Shown here: positions 33,754-43,632 of the stretch, piece by piece
Layout of the letters: every line of letters starts with the position of its first letter
Numbering within the stretch: position 1 is the stretch's first letter
NCBI GenBank assembly: GCA_025765615.1
Contig: JAIVFJ010000157.1
Coordinates: 62,001 to 126,000, forward strand
Reading direction: 5' to 3'
Length of the DNA: 64,000 bases
Origin: Zopfochytrium polystomum
Taxonomy: Eukaryota > Chytridiomycota > Chytridiomycetes > Chytridiales > Chytridiaceae
Notes under the pieces: model-generated
Told to the model about the DNA's origin: nothing
Databases searched by the model: none
Seen by the model: the letters and a program-made list of their open reading frames with translations, nothing else
Position numbers and translations under genes: made by a program

Positions 33754-35025
33754 GTTTGAGGGTGTGTTGCATTTATAGCGGGAATGGGATGGGGATGATG
33801 ACATAGGAGGCCCCACGAAAAAGTTCAGGCGAGACACTGCGAAAGAAAGACAGGCGTGTCGACGACAAGCGGCCTGTCTTGATCTGTTTTGCGGCCAACG
33901 TTGTCTCCACCCTTCTTCAGCTATAATTCCTTTCTCGCCTCTTTTCTTTTGGTTCCGCCTTGGATATGGACAGTAAATAAGGCGCAACCCCCTTCCCCCC
34001 CCCACAGGCCCCGTTCCGGCGCTCTCCGCACCGCACAGCGTTGTTGAAAGTACACGCAAATTTGCCAGTTCTCGGTTCGATGTTGCCATGGGCGTCCACA
34101 AGAAACTCGACTTGAAATTGAACGGTTTTGTCGAACACGGGTTCCGCGTAACATCAAATTCGCAGCTAAATCGATTGGATAATGCCACCGAAGTGTGACT
34201 GGAAAGAAAAAAAAAAAGGAAAAAGGGATTGATTGACGGTGCAAGACTTTCGATATCCATAAAATGGTAAACGGGACCCGCTGTGTTGTTGATCGAACAG
34301 TTAAATATGAGGCCATTTCTTTTCAAAGAGAGAAAAAATGTTCCCCATTATTTTTTTTCCATTTTCGACAGCGCGCCGGCCGCGGTGCAAACGGTACACG
34401 GACCCAGCGGGGGGTGGAAGGGGGGTGGAGGGAGGGCTGTTTGGGACCCGTGCGCGTAGCACACAGAAAGAGTAAGTTTCGCGGAGAGTTTCGCGGAGAG
34501 TTGTGGGTGGTGTGTGTGGTGTAGGAGGGAGCTTTGCGTTTGGGAATCGGAAACGTAGTGTGTGCGAGAGGAGGGCAGGGCGGAGATGGAAAACGAGAGA
34601 GTGTGTACGCGCAAAACAGAGAAAAAAGGGGGCAGTCGCAGGACAGGAAAGCATCGTGAACTTCCTCACAAATCACCCCCTAACGCGAGAAACACTCTCT
34701 GTCGGTGGGGGGGCAATGGAGCCAGTAAGGGTCAAAAAGTTACAGAAAAAAAAAGAGTAAGAGCGAAGCTGACCCCCCTATTCCATCGATTCAGTACAAA
34801 TAAACTTGGGGAAAACCAACAAAATGAAAGGATGGTAGTGTTCGGGGGTAGATGTTGGTGTGCGCGAGGGGAAAAACCAACGAAATCATGAAAATAGACA
34901 AGAATCTGGGGGGGAAAAAAGGCATTCGGGTCCAGACCAGTCAACGAGTTGAACTCGCCAAATGGCCCCGCGCTTACGTGACGTAAGGACTAAAAAAACG
35001 GGGGGGAACAAATCGAACTCGACTC
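33616..35025. other. Intergenic, with (GT)n microsatellite
   Basis: A GT dinucleotide run at about 33714-33750 lies in the upstream region of the GST gene. A-runs near 34207 and 34745. No gene recognised. Confidence 0.6.
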
Positions 35026-38000
35026 TCAGTCGTTCTTCTTCGCCTGGATCCTGTCCGCCCAGACGTCGTCTGGGATATGGAACAGGTACACGGCGAGGAT
35101 CATGACGAGCACGCAGGCGGCGCAGCCAAAGATGGTGCCCCAGAATGCGGCGGTGGGGCCGGAGGGCGGCAGGCCGGGCGAGAAGATGTAGCCGGACAGG
35201 TCGGAGCCGAGGTTGCCCGCGGCGTTGCCGCGCGTCGGGACGCCCGCCGCGGCGCAGGTCTGGTTGTACGCGGCGTCCATCAAGTCGTCTGCCCCCGGGA
35301 TTTCGTCGGGGTTGACAATGAGGGTAGCCGCGAAGCCGTAGTCGCGCAAAAAGGTGTTTGTCGAGTGGAGAAGCCACACGCCCGCGTTCTCGTTGCGGAA
35401 TCGGATCACGGCGTACGACGCCGGTGGGATCTGGACCGTGTCGCGGGTAGGGTATCCCGAGGCCGTGTCGTCGCCGCCGGCGCCGCCGTCGTCATCATCG
35501 TCGGCCTTGCGTTGCGTGCCTTCGCGGCGTTTGCTGTCGTCGCGGTTGTCGTCGGGCAGCGCGTCAAAGTTCTTGCTCGGATCGAACGGCAAGTTGTCGA
35601 CGTCGACGATCTGGAACGAGTGGCCGTGCAGGTGGAAGGAGTGCGCGTTGGTGATGTCTTGGTTGAGGATAACGATTTCCGTCACCCCGTCGTCGATCAC
35701 GTACGGGATCGTGTCGACGCCGTACACGGTCGGGTCGCTCTTCAGGGTGTCGCCGATGGTCAATGCGGTGATCAGGGAGGGAACTTTGGGCTGGATGTAT
35801 GCGGTGTTGTTGAACGTCCCGCGGGCCGATCCGTCGGCCATCATCTGCACCGCGGCGTCCAGGACGATGCGGCGCGTCGGCTTCAGGACCTCGGTTTTCT
35901 TTGCCGGGACGAAGGTTCGCAGCATACTGTCATCGTAGAGGATGAAGGCGTCGCTGCTTTCGGTTGTGTCGATCGCATCGCCGTACGGGTTGTCGGGACC
36001 GTACGATACAGTGAGGAATGTGCCTAGCAAGTCCGAGAACGGGACGGTTAAAACATTTCCAAAACAAAACAATAAAAAAAAGCAGGCGGTCGCACTCACT
36101 CAATGCTCCAACCGGCGCCTCGGTTCCATCAGCGTCCGCGTTGCCGACCTGCTGCGTGACATGCATCATGTAGTTGATGATGGTTGTGTTCTGGTCGTGC
36201 ATGCCTTCCACCAACACACCGAACCGCTGACCGGGCGCAATCGTCAAAGCTGTCACCTCGTACTCCTCAACGGGGAAGCCGTCGACCTCGACGATGGTCA
36301 TGTTGTGCGAGTCGATGGCCACAAACATGGACAGTTGCGAGGCAAAGGAGATGAGGCGGAGCATGTACTTCTCGCCTGAGTTGAAATGCACTGAAGCGTT
36401 GGCGACTTCGTTAACGATGATTGCTTCGGGCTTGGGGAGAACACCCAGAGGGTTCAGAGTGCTTGAGAACGTGCCAAAGAGGGAGCTGTACTCCTCGTCG
36501 TACCATTCTGTAAAACAAGAGAAGAATTCAGCGGGGGTCAGTGGGAACAGTTCAAGGATCACGTACCAGAGAGAGTGACAACGTAGTCGTCCCACTTTGG
36601 ATCCGAGGTGCTGCGCACAATCAAAGGAACACGGAGACCGTCAACAGATTGTCCCTGCACAAAGCGGGAATCAGTCAAGCAATCAAACTTTATCCATACG
36701 AAGGTTATATATATTTACCGCGTAGCTTCCCTCAATGTAGAAGGTCCCAGTCTGGTTCAGCAGAACAGTGTAGGTGTAGTTCGACTTGGCGGGAATGGGG
36801 CTGGGAGTTTGTCAGTCCAGCTTGTTCAAGATGGAAGTGCAATCAACTGACCATTGGTTGACCATCGGGTAGCCATCGTATTGAGGTGCGCCGGTTTGGT
36901 GGATTCCAAAGAAATGCAGAGCGGTGGGAACATCCAACTTGTTGCTCTGGAGCCAGGAGTCAGCGAAGCGAGAGAAAAAAGAAAAAAAAAGAAAAAAGAA
37001 AGAAAAAAAGAAAACATCCCCCACAGCCCTTCCGAGGTTAAAAACTCCAAATTTTGTTGTTCAGCAGTATCTTACGTACCAAATTGATAGTCAGCGTGTC
37101 GCCAGTGTTGGCGTAAATGGCCTCAGGGGGCCAGACACCGTTGACGCCAATCATGCGGCGAGCACCGAGGTCTTTAAGGTTGACGTTCACGTAGCCGACC
37201 TCCCAGTCGAGCTCGACGACGTTGGTGGGGCAGTCTTGACCGACAAGGTCGGTCAGCTTGTTGAACGCATGGGTGACGTTTGAAGTGGACGACCCGACGA
37301 CAATGTCAAAGGTGGCTTGGTACTGCGTCCACGCGTGGGTGGAGAGCTGGGCGGAGAAGAGAACGTAGCCGTCGGCGGTTGCGTTCTGGTTCGCCATCTT
37401 CTTCATGGGGATGGTGGTCTCAAAGAGATCCGCTCCAGGGACGTACCAGTCGGGGTCACGCACTCCGTAGGTGTAGACCAGGTTGACTGGGCTGGAGGCA
37501 AGGTCTTGCTGAACCTGTGAAATGACTCGGGGGTTAAAATTTCAAATTCGCTCTCTGCCCTTGTAAGTGTCCCTACCGCGGCAACGATGGTGGCGGTCCA
37601 GTTGAGCTTGTCCTGAGGTGAGACGCAGCTCAAGCTGCGGGCGTGGAAGACACGAGGCTCGATTGGGAAGAAGGCGCCATTGTTGTCAAACGTAGCAATG
37701 GTGCCGTTTGAGAATGCGACCGAGACAGAGTACTGTGACACTGTCTTGTTTGCGGCACTATGAGAGAAAGAGAAGAACTATCAAGGAGGAGGGGGTTCGT
37801 TAGGGGGTTAGGAGTTGTCATTTGAACAAAAATTTGAGCAAAAACGCAACGGCTACGCCCACCTACCTGGAAAGTCTCCTTGGGGTAACCGCCTGTGGCA
37901 ACTGCGCCTTTCACGGCCGACGCACGAATCTTGCTACCGTCGTCCTTTGCATTGAGAACGACAGACGTTACATTGGAAAGTGTGGTGCGGACCCTGACTT

Positions 38001-38955
38001 CGCCGGTGAACGTCAGGACGTTATTGTCGCCAATGTCGTAACGGGCGCCGTGGGGCTTGACGTCGTAGGGCACCAGCACGTCGGAGAGGACGGATTTCTT
38101 GGGCACGGTCTCCATGATCTTTTGCAACGAGACGACGCAGGCGTCAAAGTACTTCTCCTGGCTGTTGAGCTTGGAGATGGTCGCGTTGCCGTCCGAGCTG
38201 AAGATGCGCAGATCGACGTTCGTTGCGGCAGGGCCGACAATGAGAGGGTCTTGGACGGTGCCGTCGAGGTACTCCTTGACAATGTTGAAGTCGTACACAA
38301 GGTTGGTCGAGTCGAACATGACCTTGTTGTCCTCCTCCGAGACGATGGCCGGATCTTCATCGTGTTCCACTCCGCCCAGCGTATGGGCGCACGCGATGAG
38401 GGTGATGAACTCGGACTGGTTGAATCCCATCAGCGAAAAGTTTCCAATGAGCTGCGGCAGGGTATCGGTGGTGTGGGACGGCCGGAAGGCGTCGGGAGGG
38501 TTTCCTTCCGTTGCGTCGATTCTACCCAGACGCAGCGGGATGGAGGGGCCATCGCACAGCGCGACGGCGGCGACAATGTGGGCGACCTCCGCGTCCGAGA
38601 TGGAGAGGCGGGAGTTGTGGTAGTTGGTTAGGTGGAAGTAGACCTCGTTGAAGGACAGGACGTTTTCGGTGTAGTTGAGCTCGTAGCGCAGAGAGGCGTC
38701 GATGCCCCTGACGCCTTCCTTGGCCAAGTGGCCCGCGACGTCGTGAAATGCCATGCGTAGGGTGACGGCGTTGAAGTCTGAGCAAGGGACAAGCGGCTCC
38801 GTGAAGCGCGAGGCGGCGTAGCCATTGTCTTGGTAGACGACCCACTCGAGCTCGTCCCAGCGCGGGGACGGCCAGGTCGGGACGGTGGCGGCCGCGCTGT
38901 TGGCGGCGGCTATCGCTATGGCGCCAGTGACCACGGCGGCTTGCAGCAGCACCAT
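35026..38955 (-). CDS. Heme peroxidase fused to Fet3-like multicopper-oxidase fold, membrane-anchored
   Basis: Exons: 37867-38955, 37577-37744, 37080-37514, 36852-36946, 36719-36800, 36567-36654, 36100-36507, 35026-36023; 1120 aa, every junction in phase. Signal peptide at residues 1-24. A peroxidase domain of hybrid-B type follows: distal Arg67/His71 in LRMAFHD, GIDASL, proximal His191 in IACAHTLGG, RIFSSDGN. Then comes its beta-rich extension, to about residue 515. From about residue 517 a Fet3-like fold begins (VELDWEVGYVN, RRMIGVNGVWPP). Copper motifs are degenerate: HFFG for HxHG, FYIEGS for WYHSH, and HSTNTFL for HCHxxWH, so the type-1 Cys is lost. Only HSFHLHGHSF is kept. SEWYDE retains the Glu aligned with the Fet3p iron ligand Glu185. 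A TM helix lies at about 1079-1103 with a short cytosolic tail (DDVWADRIQAKKND). It is divergent from FTR1. Probable role in iron uptake at the cell surface (inference). Confidence 0.85.
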
Positions 38956-39629
38956 GAGCGGGAGACTGGAGCAGAGACAGGGGCAGAGACAGAAAGAAAC
39001 GCAAACGGGAGAGTGGAGAGAGAGAGAGACAAGCTTCCAGCGCTTTTGGTTTTTTTTTTTTTGGTCTGCAAGAGAGCGCCACACTTGCCCGAAATAGCCC
39101 TTTCATACTATTACTGTATTGTCTGTCGAAATTTGTCTTCTTGTCGCTCGGTCTGGGGCTAGTCGGCCTTCGACGTCTCCGAGGCCAGCATGAAAATTCG
39201 CTGTCGACGTTCTTCGGACGAAACAAAGGAAGGAAAAAATGGACGAATGAGCCTTTTTTGCGCAATGTTGCCATCAGCCGACAAGCGAATCCATGACTGG
39301 AAGGATTTTTTCCGCCGGCCATCAGACAGTTGTGGCGCTGAAAGCTTGGGCAAAAATTCGGCCAAAGATTGGCCGCAAGCTGTTCTTTGTCTTCTCTGTT
39401 GCCGTGTCTGTCCGATAGGTGCCTGTCTGTCTCTGTCTCTGTTCCTACCTCTAAGGACAGAGAAACAAAAGAGGGAAAGAGACAGATACATAGAGAGACA
39501 GAGGGTCAGAGAGAGAGACAAGAAAACGAACAAGGCCAATACCGGAACGCGGGACGGAACGAAGTCTTCTCTTCGCTTCTTCGCAACCGCCACAGCAGCA
39601 CACACTCGGCCTGAGCAACCAGACCAGAC
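38956..39629. promoter_or_regulatory. Shared divergent promoter of the peroxidase-Fet3-like gene and FTR1
   Basis: 674 bases separate the two start codons, so both genes are probably driven from here. Candidate sites seen: CCAAT at 39536-39540, its inverse ATTGG at 39368-39372, and one HGATAR-type site CGATAG at 39413-39418. CCAAT-binding HapX and GATA factors control iron genes in other fungi. Sites this short occur by chance, so this is weak evidence. Confidence 0.4.
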
Positions 39630-41267
39630 ATGTTCGGCTTCTCAGTACCCATCTTCTTCATCACGATGCGTGAGGTACGCACGGGCGATCGCCCACAACA
39701 CCCACTCGTCCCTTAGCATTGATCTTGGTCCCTTTTGTTTCTCGTTAATCGCATGTGCCAACCAAGGCCCTAGAGGCCGCCGTGGTCGTCTCAGTGCTCG
39801 CCTCGTTTGTGCACCAGTCCTTCCCTCGAGGCACCTACCTGTACAAGCGCATGTTCGGGCTGATCCTTTCAGGCACACTCCTGGCCGTCGCAATCTCCGT
39901 TGTAATCGGCGCCGCGTTCCTCGTCGTCTGGTTCAAGTACGCGACGAACCTATGGTAGGAGGGGATCCCATTTTGCCTTCTTCGTGCGATTTCGTTTTTC
40001 TCAAACACATGCACTTCCAGGAAGAGCGCCGAGGAGCTCTGGGAAGGCATCGAGGGCCTCGTCGCCGGCGTCATGCTGACGGTCCTCGCCTTCGGCTTCC
40101 TGCAGTCCGAGGAGTTGACCGAAAAGTGGCACAAGAAGCTCCGTCGCCAACTGGTCGACCAGATCGCACCCAGCGAGCGGCCGCTCGCCGACGACGGCCC
40201 CGACATGGTCGTCGAAGAGGACGATCGCAACGACACCGACTCGATCGCGTCCAAGCAGTCCCTGGAGGACAAGATCTTCAACGCCGTGTTCAACTTCTTC
40301 AAGAAGCGGTCGGCTGCACCCCGCGGCGACGAGACTACCGCCGTTGGCAAGAAGAACGAGGCTGACGGCGCTGTGCTTTCGACGTCCAACACGGCCGGGT
40401 ACACGCTGTTTATTCTTCCGTTCATCACTGTGCTTCGGGAGGGCCTCGAGTGTGTCGTCTTCATTGGCGGGGTAAGGAACAAAAAAATGGCCATCAGGTC
40501 GGTTGAGCCGCAGCCTTTTCTGACCGCTTCGCTCCATTGAAACACACCTTTAGATTGGCATCACCAGCGACCCTGGTACCATCCCCCTGGCAGCTGTTAT
40601 CGGGTTGGGCTGCGGCGCGCTTCTCGGCTACCTGATTTACCGCCTCGGCAACTCGCTAAAAGCCCGCGCCTTTTTCCTCGTCTCCACCATCTTCATCCTC
40701 GTCCTGGCCGTCGGCCTCACGACGCGGTCCGTCGGCAAAATTGAAAACTACCGCTTCAAGCAGCGCATCGGCACCAACCTCGACCTGACCGAGTCGCCCG
40801 TGCGCGACGTCAACTCCACCATCTGGTACCTCAACTGCTGCAACCCGGAGGAGGAGGTCTCCAACAACTACGGCTGGCAGGTGTTTTCCGCCATCTTTGG
40901 TTGGAACAACCAGGGCACATACTTGACCGTGTTTTTGTACGCGGGTTACTGCATCGTCGTCGCGGGGATTCTCGTCGGGTACAAGCTATTCCGCGTCCGC
41001 CGCGTGCTCGCCAAGCGAGAGCGCCGCGCTATGCGCGCTGCCGCGGCCAAGCTGGAGATTGCGGCCGCCGCGGGAGAGACGGCGGGCGTTCCCGACGAGA
41101 AGACTGAAAAGAGCGAGCTGCCGCGCGCCGCCGGCGACGCCGAGACGGACTCTGCTGAGGCCAGCGCGAGCGGCAGCGCAACCGCCACTGCTGCCGCGGA
41201 CGCCGCCGCGGCCGCGGCTCCCGCCGTCACGACCGAGGGCGAGGAGTTCCTCAGCATCAGCAAGTAA
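39630..41267 (+). CDS. FTR1: High-affinity iron permease FTR1
   Basis: Plasma-membrane ferric-iron permease of the reductive uptake pathway, normally working with a Fet3-type ferroxidase. Exons: 39630-39674, 39767-39954, 40021-40471, 40554-41267; 465 aa, all phases consistent. Seven hydrophobic segments. The first iron-binding motif is MRE/ALEAA (R-E-x-L-E), split by intron 1 right after the Glu. The second is a perfect REGLE in ITVLREGLECVVFIGG. Charged loop insertions (acidic stretch VVEEDDRND) and an extended Ala/Glu-rich cytosolic tail make it longer than yeast Ftr1 (about 400 aa). The only Fet3-like gene in the window is its divergent neighbour, which appears copper-dead. Confidence 0.95.
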
Positions 41268-43311
41268 ACCGCGAGAGTAGCCTTTTTTTTCTTTTTTTCT
41301 CTGTTTTCTTCCGCGGAGCGAGGGAACATCGTGGGGATGAGTTTGACCTCGTAACCCTGTATATTCCTTTCCTCCTCCCCGCCCCCCTACCCTGCCTCTC
41401 TCTCGACTTCTCTCCACCACACTGCGAATGCGCGTAAGCCAAGTGGCCTATTTTTTTTCCCCCCCACTCTGCGCCCCCCTTGTTTGTCTTCGCTGCTCCC
41501 GCACGCCCACTTTGCGTTGTTTCTTTTTTACCCCCCAGCCGCCCCCCACGTTGATGGTGTTGTAGGTTTCACGCGAAGCAGAGAGGAGCATTGGGGAAAC
41601 TGTGCGAATCGATTACATTTCCTCGGGAAGGTTCATGTTTTTTTCTTTCTTTTCCCTATCTTTTCTCGTCGTCCACTCTCCGCATTCAATTTCCGCATCG
41701 TTTTTCTGCACCCTTTTTCTATGCGTGTTAACGGAGAAGAAAAATCACCGAGAAAGGGGGGTTGGAGCAATTTCCCGTAAAAGCCTCATCAGCCTTTCTG
41801 TTCCCCACTCAAGCGAGACTCATAGTTTCCCCTCTTTTTTTTTTTTCTTCACCTTTATGTCCCAACAACACCAGAACTGGCGGTCGATCCATCATTCTTT
41901 CCCCGTTTCCATTCCGTTTTTTTCCCCCAAACGCGTACTCTCCCGAACCCTCCTCTACCCACCGCCACCGTTCTTTTTCCGCCGTCGCATACGTCCTTCT
42001 GCCACCCCTCCGTCCTCGCGAAATCCATGTTTCCTTCCACTAAGATTTTGGTGGAACTAGCGGAGGGAGCAGGTTTTATCGACCCCACGATTTCCACGAA
42101 TTATGTTTTTTTTTTTTTTTTTTTTTGTTTCTTTGGAGCTGTCCTCCGAGCCGCCTTCGGGTTCACATGGTTGTTTCTCTCACACGGACGTGGAGTTGTG
42201 TATGATCGAAAGAGGAATTTCCGATCTTATCGATCCCAAAGCGGGTTTGATCTGATTGCTTTTTTCTTTTTTGCTTCTTTTTTTTCATTCTTGTTTGTTT
42301 TTGCCACCTGTAAATTGGATTGTCGCGCACCAGCGCAAAATGCAAAAAAAAAGAAACCCAATAAAAAAAATTTCCATGGAATGAGAAATTATGACCACCA
42401 CCTCACTCTCGGTTCATTCGGCTGGACTTTGCCGAGAAACAGTCCGCTCGGCCGCCCTTTTCTCCGCCAAGCCGTGTCAGAGGTGGTAGCGATAGAGGTT
42501 GGGGGTGAATCGAGTAGGTTTTCCCGTGACGTCTGGAAGGCCCGGAACTCCACTCAATGCCCCCGTATGCTTCTTGTATCTTGCCGCTCGCTTCAGGGCG
42601 AAAGATCTCGAAGTGAAAGACTACTGAGACGTGTTGTGGTCGGTGGGCACTTGTACGTCCCGCCAACTTTCAGCTTCTCTTTTCTTTCACTGAGAGAGAA
42701 CAATGAACACCGCCATAACGACCGACACCCTCCAGCTGCTACTACTGCGATAGGCCTTCCCTATTTGGCTGCATCCGTGAACAGGCACAATGGTTGGGGT
42801 TAATTATTCACTCGCACACGCCACACCTTGCCGAAGAAAAAGGAAGGTCCCCTCTTTGTCCCCAAAAAAGAAAGACCAGTGCGGAGAGAGGGAGAGAGAA
42901 AAAAAAAAAGACGAAAAAAATAAGAAAAGAAAAACCTACCCAAACAAGCTCATTTCCTTTGCTTAAATTTTCTTATTTCATCCACGTCTGTCTGCAGCTC
43001 TGTGTTAGCACCTGTCCACCTTGTTTTTCGCACAAATCCGATTCTTTTTTCTTTTTTTTTTGTCCTTTTGGCATTGTGCTGAATCCCCAAAAAAGGTGAT
43101 GTCTGTTGGAAAGCCTGTGATTCCATGTTCATTTTTCATAAAGACCTGGCTGTCTCTTCCTTTGCTGAATGACCTTTAAATAATAAAAACTGCAAAAACC
43201 AAAAGGAAAAGGAAAGTTGCCAACCAAACAAACAAGTTCAAAGGTTCTTCGCTCTCCTTGCAGTTCCCGCCACACACACACCCAGACAGTCCTCTCTCTC
43301 TCTCACTCTCG

Positions 43312-43352
<41 letters not shown>

Positions 43353-43632
43353 TCTCGCCCGCATCCCCCCCACAAACACTTTCCTTTTCGAACAACGGAC
43401 ACTTTCTTCCCACAAAGCGCGCTCAACCTTCCCTCCCACATCGAAGCCCCGACTCCTCCCTCTCCCTTCAAGGAGCGTTACTGCCAGAAAGTGCTACTCG
43501 AAAAAAGCACACGACCTCTCCGGGTCTAACCCTGGCCACTTGTGTTCTTCTACCACACTGCCAATTAAGGAAACGCTTGAGAAAGAAAGAGTATTTCAGA
43601 ATCAGGCAGCAATCATTTCCTACCAAACAGCA
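41268..43632. other. Intergenic / MADS gene 5' region with (CT)n tract
   Basis: No gene supported. Pyrimidine-rich tracts are frequent (41281-41310, 41840-41860, 42103-42127). A CT dinucleotide tract at about 43285-43362 lies 270 bases before the MADS start, probably in its promoter or 5' UTR. Confidence 0.6.

Noticed and set aside
36719..36946. Loss of copper ligands explained by a mis-placed intron
   Set aside because: The peptides on both sides align with Fet3 without gaps (NQCPIP and GQSVDG positions fit), so the missing His residues are not hidden in an intron.
35026..38955. Reading the peroxidase and Fet3-like parts as two separate genes
   Set aside because: No stop, start, or spacer lies between them; the boundary is within one exon and all intron phases agree. 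Still to be confirmed by cDNA.
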